Shown: piece after piece, positions 53,185 through 64,000 of the stretch
Layout: every line of letters starts with the position of its first letter
How positions within the stretch are numbered: the stretch's first letter is position 1
Origin: Sialis fuliginosa
Taxonomy: Eukaryota; Arthropoda; Insecta; Megaloptera; Sialidae
NCBI GenBank assembly: GCA_961205875.1
Contig: OY540809.1
Span: 14,396,267 to 14,460,266 of the forward strand
Direction of reading: 5' to 3'
Length of the DNA stretch: 64,000 nt
The notes under the pieces: model-generated
What the model saw: the letters and a program-made list of their open reading frames with translations, nothing else
Database searches by the model: none
What the model was told of the DNA's origin: nothing
Position numbers and translations under genes: made by a program

Positions 53185-53810
53185 GGCCCTCCGCACACGG
53201 AGCAACCGTTTTGCAACGAGAATTGTAAACCAGTTGCGTAAGCAACCGTTTGGTGACTTTGCAAATGTAACGTAATGGCTCTCCGCACACGGTGCGACCG
53301 AAACAAAACTGATTTGCAATCAGTTTCCAACTGGTTTCGTGCAACTGTGCTTGCAGGTCGAATTTTGGTTTCAGTTGCATAGTTGCATGATATTTTAGCT
53401 TTATAATTATAATAATATTATTATTTATTTATAATTAAAATTATTACTTAATTATCATTATTCCTATTAACAATTACTTACTTAGTTAGTTTATTCAGAA
53501 TAAATGATCAGTTAATAAACATTAAATTCGTCGAGGAGGTGGAAAAACATGAAGTTCTATACAATTATAACCTTCCTAAGTATTTAAGAATACTTGACAT
53601 GTTGCCAAAAGTCAAAAAAACTTAAAAACTTAAAAAAATCGCGTTTTTTCTTCACGGCAAATCCCATAAAACTGTCGACTGATCAAGATTCAGTCACGCT
53701 CGTGTGCGGAGCGAGGACTTAAATCGATTGCAAACCAGTTGTAAAATAGTCACTTCCGCAACTGGTTTGCGATTCTCGTTGCAAAACAGTTGCACCGTGT
53801 GCGGAAGGCC
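53185..53810. mobile_element. PIF/Harbinger-type MITE, TAA target
   Basis: It starts GGCCCTCCGCACACGG and ends CCGTGTGCGGAAGGCC. TAA lies on both sides (53182-53184 and 53811-53813). The interior is also partly palindromic (GCAACCGTTTTGCAACGAGA and its mirror). A three-base TAA/TTA target and G-rich termini fit PIF/Harbinger. No transposase. Confidence 0.8.
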
Positions 53811-53813
53811 TAA

Positions 53814-56800
53814 CAAGTGGTTCAAGTTAATAATAGTTATAGGTAATTTAAAATTTTTTGTTCCACTATTTATGATACTATAATTATACCTGTGTGAACT
53901 GACTTTTCACTATTACAATTATTTGTAGATACGGCACTGGTGTATGTTTATTTGAATCATTGACCTTTTTATTTAAGTACTCAGGTTTTTTGTTATGTAG
54001 GCTTCAACTGTTTTCTTTAACAATGATATGTCGCCATTTCATTGTAATTAATTAGATTGAAGAAGGTAAAAACAAGGTTTATTTCTTGAAAGCGTGTATG
54101 GTTATCAGTTTTTGGAATTTGGTTAAATTTTGAACCTCCGGTTTAATAACCTTTAAAAAATAAAGTAGGGAGGGGCTATTTGAGGCTTTAAGCATATGGG
54201 CAAGTTGGGTAATTTTTTCTTGTATATTCTCTAAAACTGAATTAGCGAGAAACCAGTAATTCACTAATTGAAATAGTTAAATGTATACCACTATGAATTA
54301 GTAACTATTCACTACTTGAATTAGTGAAAAGTTACTTTTTAAGCTATGACAGAATCTAAAATTTTAAAATTTATTTTGATGTCAAAAACTGGAGTAATTT
54401 TAAAAACCCATTCATTATTCAATAAGCATAAATAAATAGAAAATCATCACACATGACAATAATCTCTTAATCATTCATAACCAAACTTTAATGTCAGTTA
54501 TGAATATGTCAATCATCAAAGGTTAATTTATGAAAGAATCAAAATTAATGGAAAATGTTTATTGCAAACTCAATACAAATTAATTGTGAACAGAGTTTTC
54601 AAGGTTTGTATAAAAAAACATATCTGATTTTTGTTTTATATACATATATTGACTCACTCAAAACAGTTGATTCGTATACGTTGACAAATCGGAGTAAGAA
54701 TAAATGCCGTAATGGCGCCACTTTCGATTCTAAATCACTATTCTTTTAGTGAAATTTAATATGACTATTTGAATTAGTGAAATAACTACTAATTCAGTTA
54801 CATTGCCGTATCGACTCTAGGATTAACTAAGTTCATTTGGTAAGTCGTATACGTTTATACGACAATGGCATTTAAAAAAAAATTAACTAGCCCCTCCTTA
54901 CCTTACTTAAAATATCTTATTACAAAATTAACATTTTTAAACTAAAATTCTCGTATACAATTTTTTTTAGTAAACCGTATATAATTATTCAATTCTTAGG
55001 TACTTAATTCAAATGATCTGCACCTGCATCTGCTGAATAAAAATAAAAACTATATACAATATACATAGATACATATGAGTATACAATATGACACCTTATT
55101 GACAAATACCTGTAATATCCGTCATAATTGTAGTCAAATATTTGAGGTAGAATTTACAAAGCGTGTCAAATATATATGTATGTAATATTATAATGAAATA
55201 ACTCAAATTGATTATCGCACGATAATTCGTTATGTCTGCCTAACATTCCATTTCAGGTCAATGTTATATATGATGTACTGAATTTGATTGATAATTAAAT
55301 ATTTACAACTAAAGTGATATTGTCGATGGATAATGTTATTATAGGTATTAATATTATGTTCGCTGTATTTGATAAATAATATTGTTGAAATCATAAACAT
55401 CACATCACAAACTTGTTAGTGTGTCTAATTTTTTTTGTATGTTGACAAAATGAGCATTTTTTCTTAAATTTCATCAGCAAACCTCTTAAAGAAATTACGT
55501 TTTTTGATAAAGCACATTATAATTTCTATATTTTCTTTGTTTAATATCGATTGGTTTTAATTTTCTGTTATGAAAATATAAACGAATTATTTTTGAGTTT
55601 CCTAAACGTAATAAAACAACCAGAATTAAGTTATTTATTGCTATTCATTTTATCGATTATTTATTTAAACTCTGACAGCTGGAAGTAGGGAAATTTGAAA
55701 CTAAAAAAAATCATCGAAATTCAAATTGATAGGTAGTGGCGTAGTTCATAAGATTATTAACGATTAGATAATATTAATAAAAATCGATAAAAAAACTAAA
55801 TTTTTTGTGTGTGTCCCTAAATATTCAAAAATGAGAACCAAAGCTTATAACGAATTAATTATAAAAAAATCGAAAAATTATCCATGTTTAATTTTTTTCA
55901 TAAATCTTTTTTGACGACTACATAATATGTAAAAAACTAGAGCAAAATTCATTTCAAAACATATTTCTTGTACAATTTTTTTTAACAGTTGTGTTCAATA
56001 AATTTAAAATTAATTCAACTTCATTTATTATTTTTTAAGCTTGCCACACTTACGTTAAATTAAATGAGGGGGTCAGAATACCCCCCACCCCTGAATTTAT
56101 CAATATACATTATTGAATTTAACAATTATGATAGTTAAAAAATGAAAATTATGTATAATTACAACGAAATTATTTACCCCTTCCCTAGATGCGCCGATGC
56201 CCGCAACAATGTGAGAGTGTAGACAAATTGTTGACATGAGCTCCTTTTATATTGAAGCAAACAGCAACATTTTTTAACTGAAAAAACATTTGCATTTTAA
56301 GTCTGTGTTAAATAAAAACTGCTTGTGAACAAATAAATAAACAAAAACAAACAAAATGTTTTTCATGTCACATATTTCACGGTAATTAAGATGAAAAGTA
56401 AAAATTATATTCTTACACAGATATTATACTTTTATTACCTTCGCAGTACGCTGAGAAAATAATAATAATAACGTAAAACTATCTGAAATCTAATAAATAA
56501 TTTTTTACAATGCGCAGGTAGAACTAATGTTATGTCGTAATTTATAACAAACGTAAAAACTTTATAGGAATAATTTATGTGTGGTACTATGTTCTCTGAT
56601 GCTACATGTTATAGCTTGTGGATATTTTGTATCAGGGCCGTACCTAAATTGTACGAGGGGGTTCGAGTATAATGATAAATTTAATCTATTAAAAAAAAAC
56701 AAATTTACAAAAAATAGTATTATTAAAAAATGCTACAAAAAATTAAATTAAATATATTTTTTATTAGTTGGCATTTTCAGAGACAAACTAAGTAAATTTT

Positions 56801-57600
56801 ATATATTTTAAATTTTTTTAAATTTCATTTTATTATTAAAAATATCAACCAGAAACTTTTGCTTGGGAGTCGCATTTTAGACACCTCAGATTAAATTGTA
56901 ATCTAATGTATGTATGTGAAAATATTTTGTTACGTCTCTGGCTGTATGTAAAAGCTTGTGGATATTTTTACTGTTGTAATTTGTGCACAACTGCATACTG
57001 TCTAGAGACATTAATTAATTTTAATATTTTTTATATTGAAATGTGAAAATAATTCTGATTTATATCCAAGCTATTTATTTTGTTCTGAGTATGTTTTAAT
57101 AACAATGTTTCTTTTATACGTACATTATTACCTACTGCCATTATTATTTTATATGTGTTATAATATAAATATGGTATATAATTTTAATTATTTCGTGGCC
57201 GTTGTTCTTATGAATTATATTAGGTTTTTTGTCTGCCTTGAATTTTCTTACTTGAAAATTCGAAGAGTTTCTGAAACACTTAAAAAATTTTGTACAACTG
57301 TCAGATTTGGTTTTTGTTGATTTTTTTATTTAATCTATGCAAACGAATCATGTTACTTAACTGATTAAAATGAATTATGTCTGGCATTAAAAGAAAATTG
57401 TGCTGGAACAAAAGCTAAGCTAACGCTATCTACGAGATATTACATATAAATGATAGCCTACTGACAGTTATTATTGGAATGGTAGGTACATAATAATGAC
57501 CTTAACATATTATGCACATTAAGTAGAAATCAGTGATCTAAAAGCAGTGGTGACAAGTGTACATAATAAGTTGATTAAGTCATAGGAAATTTAACATAGG
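53814..57600. other. Long AT-rich region without recognisable genes
   Basis: Both strands were read. Open frames (for example 54079-54264, 54555-54749, 57036-57320) are short and AT-driven, with no similarity I recognise. The 94-codon frame at 57036 is hydrophobic and without an evident domain. A tract near 54240-54340 is rich in AATTAGTGAA, with mirrored TTCACTAATT copies that suggest a small foldback; related text recurs near 54750-54800. Confidence 0.45.
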
Positions 57601-57639
57601 ATGAATTATAAGTCTTTGGAAAAAAATGTAACGACTTTT

Positions 57640-58636
57640 GATTGGTCCATTTTAAAATTCTGCCTCGAAACAAACTGATAAATTTTAAATTAGTCAATAG
57701 CGTTTTGTTTTTAAATTGAAAACAAAACATTATTGACTAATTTATAATTTATCAGTTAGTTTCGAGGCGGCACACAATGTGATTATTTCTCATTTTTTAT
57801 TCAAAAATCTTTCTCCGACTCAATTTTTACCATATCATAAAATTTATGCAGTCATTATAATCTTTATTAATTAGGGGATAACTGGAAACTGTGCGTTTTT
57901 TGATTTGTTGCCCCCTTTTATTGTAAGGTGGGTGAAATCACCCCAAAATATTAAAGTATTTTTCGTTTTATTTAATTATTTCTAAACAGTAAGAGATATT
58001 TAAAAAAAATCAATAACAATTACCTACTTGTTTATGTCTGTCATTTGGTACCCCCAAATATTTAATATTTTCAACAATTATAAAAAGTTTTAAGACATTT
58101 TTTTGCCCTAAATAGTTTTAAATAAATATTTTAGATTTTCAAATAATATAATAACAATATATATGTAGATATCCCAAAAGTCATGGATTCATATATTTGA
58201 AATTAAATCTATTTTAACAAACTGGTAGTGACTGTTGGGACACCTTTATGTTGTTATTTTAATTGAAAATCTATTAGAACTATTTAAGACATCAATTAAA
58301 ATTATTTAACAAAAATATTAAAATAAGTGTGTTAATAACATTTTTTAAATGTTTAAATAAATAAAAATTTGGGGATACCAAATGAAACGAGTAGAGTAAT
58401 TTTTGTTAAATATCTCTTACCGTTTAGGAAAAATTAATAAAAAATGAATAATACTCCAATGTTTTGGGGTGATTTCACCCCCTTACAAGTAGACTCCAGA
58501 TTTTCCCTAAATTATAAAGATTATAAGTATATAGTGCAGAAATTTTACGATACGATAAAAATTGAACCGGAGAAAGATTTTTGAATAAAAATTGTGAAAT
58601 AATCACACTGTGTGGCATTTCAAAATGCACCAATTA
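57640..58636. mobile_element. Palindromic element containing a nested mini-foldback
   Basis: GATTGGTCCATTTTAAAATTC at the left is mirrored by the right end (CAAAATGCACCAATTAG). GTGATTATTTCTC, AAAAATCTTTCTCCG and GGTGATTTCACCCC segments at 57780-57950 have mirrors at 58470-58610. A separate palindrome at 57662-57768 interrupts the left arm. Confidence 0.7.
57662..57768. mobile_element. 107-bp foldback inserted in a larger palindrome
   Basis: It starts GCCTCGAAACAAACTGATAA and ends with the near mirror (TTATCAGTTAGTTTCGAGGC). It is absent from the opposite arm of the host element, so it is a later insertion. Confidence 0.75.
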
Positions 58637-58683
58637 GATTTGTTCAAAGGCTACTATACTTATCACTTCTAATTTATCCAATT

Positions 58684-59439
58684 GCTTCCTCGCAATATCG
58701 AAGATACGAGAAGCTTTGTGATCGTTTTAGAATGAGACAAAAAAATGGTCTCCGATTTCAAATTTTTTAATTTATCTTTCCGTTTCACGTCAAGACAAAC
58801 ACTGTTCGTTCCGTGTCTGTCTGTCTTTCTGTCCGTCCGTCTGTCCTCTGAATCCTTGTCACACGCATAACTCATGAACCACTGAACCGATATTATTGAA
58901 ACTTGGTCGGATGGTTGGGTCTAGCTTGAGGACGGTCCCATTTCAAAATCATCAAAATTGTGTGTAAGGGGGAGGGGTGACACCCCAAAATATTAATTTT
59001 TTCAAGATATCTCAAGAACGACACTTGTTACGTGAAAATTTTATAGAATATTTTTTGTAGAGCATTAAATTTCCTATAATATGGGTCTACAACGTTTGTT
59101 GTAAAATATTTCCCCGTTTTGTTTTTCTAAATTGATATTTGCTTGGATATACAATTAAATGTCATTTTGACGTTTTAAATGTCATTTTGTTGTTCTAAAT
59201 GTCATTTTGATGTTTTAAATGTCATTTTGACATTTGCATAAATTTAGATTTAGATTGAAATTGTCAAAAAATTAAAAATATATGAAAAAATATTCAGGTG
59301 CGTTTTAAAAAAAATTACGAACTAATATTTTTTAGTAAAATTGGATAAAAATTAAATGGTTAACCAATTTCAGGCAAATTATATAAACACTATCGGTGAA
59401 TTTAGCATGAGCAAGCACTGTGCATTTACTTGGCAGATG
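58684..59439 (-). mobile_element. Repeat family R1, copy 3
   Basis: It begins GCTTCCTCGCAATATCGAAG and ends TTTACTTGGCAGATG, with the CTGT/CCGT tract near 58815-58850. It contains a local triplication of ATGTCATTTTGA/G units near 59155-59240 that is not seen in copies 1 and 2. Confidence 0.8.
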
Positions 59440-59740
59440 TTTTTTATGTTTCCTATTGCTTAAAACATGGAATACACTGTACACATTATCTACTGGACCA
59501 TGGTATATAAAGTTTGAGGATCACTGCACGCTATAGTGTCAAGTATTCACAATGTATTTTAGAAGTCACAGCATCTACCTACGTACTATACATGAGTACA
59601 TGTTTACGTATCGTATGCTACGATTTACACACGTCAGTTTCAGCGGCACTGATGCACGGCGAATGCGACAACGTAAACTTGTCCGTGTTATTCACGGTTC
59701 AACATTTACAGGTTGAGTCTAAAGTTTACAAATTAAAAAA

Positions 59741-60503
59741 CATCTGCCAAGTAAATGCACAGTGCTTCCTCGTGCTAAATTCACCAAAGGTATTTAATTA
59801 TTGAACAATTTAAATAAAAACCGATAGTGTTGAAATAAATTGCCTGGAATTGGTTAACCATTTAATTTTTATACAATTTTACTAAAAAATATTAGTTCGA
59901 AATTTTTCTCAAGACACACCTGATTATTTTTTCGTATATTTTTAATTTTTTGACAAATGTCAAATTGACATTTAAAACGTCAATTTAGAAAAACAAAACA
60001 CGAATTTTTAAAATAAATTAAGATAAATATTTGTAAGGGAATATTTTACAACAAACGTTGTAGACCCATATTATAGGAAATTTAATGCTCTAAAAAAATA
60101 GCTTCTCGTATCTTCGATATTGTGAGGAAGCAATATTCTATAAATTTTTAACATGTGTCGTTCTTGAGATATCTTGAAAAAATAAATATTTTGGAATGTC
60201 AACCGTCCCCCTTACACACGATTTTGATGATTTTGATATGGGACCGTCCTCAAGCCAGACCCAACCATCCCACCATCAAGTTTCAATAATATCAGTTCAG
60301 TGGTTCATGAGTTATGCGTGTGACAAGGATTCAGGGGACAGACGGACGGACACACAGCCAAACAGACATGGAACAAAAAGTGTTTGCCTTGACGTGAAAC
60401 GGATAAATCAATTTAAAATTTTGAAATCGGAGAACATTTTTATTGTCTCAATCTGAAACGATCACATAGTTTCTCGTAGTATATCTTCGATATTGCGAGG
60501 AAG
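59741..60503 (+). mobile_element. Repeat family R1, copy 4
   Basis: It begins CATCTGCCAAGTAAATGCAC and ends GATATTGCGAGGAAGC. An extra inner copy of the terminal motif (CTTCTCGTATCTTCGATATT) lies near 60103-60133. With copy 3 it forms an inverted pair of the opposite polarity to the pair at 15.0-16.5 kb. Confidence 0.8.
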
Positions 60504-60589
60504 CAAATGTTAATTTATCACATAATAGCCATACGCGGATTCAGTCTGTGTTATATTAATTGATTATTTATATATTATATAATTAGCTG

Positions 60590-61100
60590 TTACCCGCGAC
60601 TTCGTCCACATGAAGTTTGTCCTATGAAATAATACATAATTATCTATAATTTTCTTTTTTTAATATTTTTTTCAGATTTAGACTTGTTTTGCACAAAAAA
60701 GGTTTGTTTAAGATATTTTTCATATAATAAAATAATAATAATATATTCGTGTTTTATGCAATCTGGTAAAATCTCTTGCCACCGAATGTTTCAAAAATTC
60801 TGACTCAAACATAAAAAAATAAAAATTTAAATAAAAATATACAACATTTTTAAAGTAAATATCCAAACTAAATATTATTTATTAATACTAGCTGTTACCC
60901 GTGACTTCGTTGACGTGAAATTTGTATTTTTTAATCTAATTAATTTTTAAGATGCAAAGTAGCCTATGTCCTTCGTCAGAATACAAGCTATCTCCCTGCA
61001 AAATTTCATCAAGATAGGTTCAGCGCTTTAGCTGCGATAGGTAAATAAGACAGACAGATAGACAGAGTTAGTTTCGCATTTATAATTATAATAGTATGGA
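60590..61100. repeat. Two fragments of a dispersed short element
   Basis: GCTGTTACCCGCGACTTCGT (near 60592) and GCTGTTACCCGTGACTTCGT (near 60892) start the two copies. The second runs through GCAAAATTTCATCAAGATAG and a GACAGACAGATAGACAGA tract near 61050 to about 61100. Similar sequences are common in insect genomes. Confidence 0.65.
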
Positions 61101-61639
61101 TTTATAAAATTCATTTTTCATTTTTTAGAATTTGAGATTTTAATGGAAATATAAATTTTTATTATTTTCGCCATAATAACTGTCTGTCAGTCTGTAGATG
61201 CAATAACCCATAAACAAGACATCAAAGGGTGAATTTTATATTTAAGATAAATATGCAATGTAATCTACTTTTATAAAAAATAAAGTTATTATAGTAACAA
61301 GTATTTGTATGATCGCATCTACTTTTGGTTCATCCTATATGTACGTGTTCTTTAGATACTTTATTATGGACCGTATGAAACAGTATTTGTCAATGCCAGG
61401 GTAATATAATAGTAGTCACATAGTAGGCTGTTGCTTTTTGAACATAAATATTTGCTTTTTCTTGTTCAATGCTGAATATATTGTATGATCTTTATGTATG
61501 CTGATAAGACAGACCCGGATTTAGCCAAAATTTATGTTTCAAAAATAATTTTACATGAAGAACCTTAAAAAAACCCTTAAAATATTGAAAAGTATACAAA
61601 AAATTAAATTTACCAGTTTATGAAGTTGGATTTATTTAC

Positions 61640-62310
61640 TTTCTTATTTTTTTTTATAGGCTTTTCACCGACTTAAAAACTGTTAAATTGAATTATTATC
61701 TACATACTTTCCAGTATTTGTCGGTTTTATATTTTGCTTAAAAACGTTTTTTATTTTTCCCTTTTGAGTGGCGTCAGTGGCGTTGACAGGGGGGGATTAA
61801 GGGGATCTATCCCCCCCATGAGTCTACTTCATGAGAAAACTCAAAGACATTTTATTAAACTCTTCTAGTATGAACAGAAAGTAAAAGTAAATAGGAAAAA
61901 TTGGGTAAATTAAGAGTAAAAAAAAGGTTTTCAATTATTGCTTAGTTTTCAATTGAATGATCTTTTTTTAAGTAATAAGGAGTAGACTAACTACAGTTTA
62001 ATAACTATATGATCAAAAAAAAAGGTCATTCAATTCAAAATTATAATAATATTTTTTTTTAATTTTGCATATTTTGGGGGCCCGTCAGCCACCTTTTGCC
62101 CCGGGACCCCCCGAGCTTCTAGTTACGGCCCTGGTCATACCCCCCCCCCATCGCAAAAAGTTACTACGTCACTGAGTGGCGTATCTTTAAAATCCAGATT
62201 CTAATAAAATTTATATATATTATTATATTATATTTTCCTGAACATACATAAAAAATATATAGGTATTATTGAATTCAGAACCTTCATCATTTTTGATGTC
62301 GATTAAACAG
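61640..62310. repeat. Dispersed AT-rich repeat, copy 2, interrupted near 61780-62170
   Basis: The two flanks match copy 1 (52700-53010). The middle has unrelated text with long G and C runs (GGGGGGGATTAAGGGGAT, and CCCCCCCCC near 62145), probably a nested insertion. Confidence 0.55.
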
Positions 62311-62454
62311 TGTAACTATTTAATTAATAAATTTACAGTATTACTATCGTATCAGAATCAATCCATCTAATATGTTTGTTTGTATGTATGTATGTATGTA
62401 TGTGTGATTAACATCTGAATCCGTAGAAAACATCACGAGTTCAGTTTAATGTTA

Positions 62455-62665
62455 TTACCCACGCACACACACACACACACGGAGCTAGAGCTAGCGAGCT
62501 AGAGCTAGCGCACGGTCACGTACCGGACGTAACGTGCCAAGGTGGGAAATCAAGTCCAATTAAAAGCTGATCCCTCGATAACTTCCAGCAGTCTCTGAGA
62601 GCTGCGGGCGAGGCATCTAGCTCTAGTGTACCTGGGGCTATTTCTCTCCAACATAGAGTGGGTTG
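62455..62665. other. GC-rich island with CA microsatellite
   Basis: A sharp rise in GC and CpG against an otherwise AT-rich window. (CA)n lies at 62463-62480, followed by direct copies of GAGCTAGAGCTAGC (62481-62511), then GC-rich unique-looking DNA (AACTTCCAGCAGTCTCTGAG, GCTGCGGGCGAGGCATCTAG). No open frame of note. It could be a promoter, a noncoding exon or a conserved element. Confidence 0.5.
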
Positions 62666-62852
62666 AACTGAACAAATACAAATCATAATGGCCAGCTGAA
62701 GATTGTTTGTATAGTTTAATAGATCGAAATTATAATAAAGGTGTATTTAAATTCAAATCAGGAAATTTTCAAAGAAAAATTTCAAAAAAGGGTAAAAATG
62801 TAGGTTTAAAGGTATTGAATTTAGTGAAATATTAGATAATATTCGATAATGC

Positions 62853-63126
62853 ACTATTATAAAGGAGCTAACAAAATTTTCAAATGGGGTATAAAACCTA
62901 TATAACAGTTCCCTTGAAGTATCATGAAATTTTTGACAAGTTTCTCGCACGCGCGGTAATTAAACACCAGTGATATTAAAAGAGTGGTGATATTATGAAA
63001 ATTATCTTGTGTTATAATAAGTTGAAGTATCACTGATCTAAATTCTAAAACAAAACTATAAAGATAATATTACAGAATTAATACTCCGTTGAAAGTACAA
63101 ATTTTGTTAGCTCCTTTATAATACCG
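62853..63126. mobile_element. Small inverted-repeat element with AAAGGAGCTAACAAAAT ends
   Basis: ACTATTATAAAGGAGCTAAC at the left is mirrored by GTTAGCTCCTTTATAATACC at the right. The same motif occurs at about 52577 and 53148. About 270 bp, no coding capacity. Confidence 0.6.
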
Positions 63127-63896
63127 GACATCAAATATCTATTGTCAAATGACTCGTTTGGCACTATACTAGGGGAAAAATTGACGAACAAATTTTCTTT
63201 CAAATTTTTTCATTCGATAAAGAATTAAACTGTTATAACCTAAAAATTTTAACCGAAATATCTTAAATTGATGGGAGCAATCAAAGGTTAATTTTTGTAA
63301 AAATACTCTTTTATGAGTGTTAAAAATTGTCAAATAAAAACTTTGTCCTTGGTGCAGATTATTGAAATTCCGGTCCTGCGTTCTATTTCTACTTACGTTC
63401 TCGACAGAAAGAGGAAATGAATGATATTTACTTCTCAATTATGAAAAAAATGTAAGGCGTATGATTAAACGAAATTTCGCATGTCTGAAATTAACATCCT
63501 TACGTCTTAATAACGTATGATTTAAAACAGGACCGGTTCAAAGTATGTTAAAATAAACATGTAAATAACATTAAATCGATATTTTTTTATAGAATACTCT
63601 ATCTACATTGTTTTTGATCGTAATGTTTAAATTTATAATTTTATATGCAATATATTTTTGAATATATTAACATGAATTATTAAAACAATGTATTGTGGGA
63701 AAATGTTTATATTAAATTGTATCAGGTGCAGTTATTTTCTGCCTACAATAAATATTTTCGAATATAAATAAAACATTTCTATGGTATTATCTATACATAA
63801 TATAAAACAAAGTCCCTCGCTATGTCTGTCTGTCTGCCAATGCACGATTTTCTCAGTAACTACTGAATGGATTTTATTCCGGTTTTCACTATTAAT
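63127..63896. other. No gene recognised
   Basis: AT-rich DNA. The 89-codon minus frame at 63169-63438 has no recognisable content. A repeat fragment (GTCTGTCTGTCTGCCAATG) lies near 63820-63845. Confidence 0.4.
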
Positions 63897-64000
63897 CAGG
63901 GCTTCGAACCGTTATTTTTTTCGTTTCAGTTTTCGTTCGGTTCGGTTCCGGTTTTCGTTCCGCATAAAATAACGGTTTTTCCGGTTTTTTAGGTTTTCGG
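63897..64000. mobile_element. hAT-like CAGGG MITE, second copy (runs off right edge)
   Basis: It starts CAGGGCTTCGAACCG, as at 25261, followed by CCG/CGG-rich inverted text. The right end is outside the window. Confidence 0.75.

Noticed and set aside
57036..57320. 94-codon hydrophobic frame as a small membrane protein
   Set aside because: AT-rich chance frame with no recognisable signal, domain, splice or promoter support.

Overview
This window looks like an AT-rich arthropod, most likely insect, nuclear genome. It has spliced 5' leaders, no bacterial-style operons, and dense nested foldback elements, MITEs and an LTR retrotransposon. The clearest genes are a one-sided (all minus strand) tandem family of secreted leucine-rich-repeat (LRR) proteins spread over the first ~51 kb. 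A hymenopteran parasitoid of the Aphidius/Lysiphlebus type is one possible source, because such genomes are very AT-rich and secreted LRR-only proteins have been reported from their venom. That is inference only; nothing here fixes the species.

LRR family. Each protein starts with a signal peptide (typical form MDNTVQYISL-LLLWGCSxAEA|K). A cysteine-bearing N-terminal cap (K-C-x-LENKxLxC-QNTT-KDEYL) follows, then six ~24-residue LRRs. Cap plus LRRs form a module of about 209 residues. Genes carry one module (13349-12432, 18680-17961, 22411-21581, 24385-23630, 50641-49721), two (44334-42781, 48822-47278), three plus a cut fourth (32287-30284) or six (9740-5667). A further gene runs off the left edge (230-1). 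Broken copies lie at 10841-10470, 14424-14264, 21090-19842 and 26775-26124. No transmembrane segment, GPI signal or TIR domain is visible, so the products look like secreted LRR-only proteins. The open reading frame lies in one exon, preceded by a short noncoding first exon and a 5' UTR intron. In seven or more copies the promoter, first exon and intron are recognisably the same cassette.

Layout. 1-230: start of an LRR gene. 2139-4772: foldback with ~305-bp tandem units. 5025-5243: hAT-type MITE. 5667-9740: six-module gene. 10.4-14.7 kb: one gene and two wrecks. 15.0-16.5 kb: head-to-head pair of a repeat. 18-24.4 kb: four LRR loci, one broken by an insertion. 26.1-32.3 kb: a multi-module gene apparently split by a 3.5-kb insertion. 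32731-37700: a young, non-autonomous LTR retrotransposon with equal 1169-bp LTRs, gag but no pol. 37967-42746: pogo/Tigger-like element holding two nested palindromes. 42.8-50.6 kb: three LRR genes around a 1.2-kb palindrome. 51-64 kb: no convincing gene; microsatellites, MITEs, a second repeat pair, and a GC-rich island near 62.5 kb.

How it fits together. The locus looks like a rapidly evolving birth-and-death array. Whole genes duplicate with their promoter cassette, modules duplicate inside genes (1254-bp and 624-bp units), C-terminal tails decay by frameshift, and transposons break copies. This is consistent with a secreted recognition or decoy repertoire, but no partner or target can be read from the sequence.
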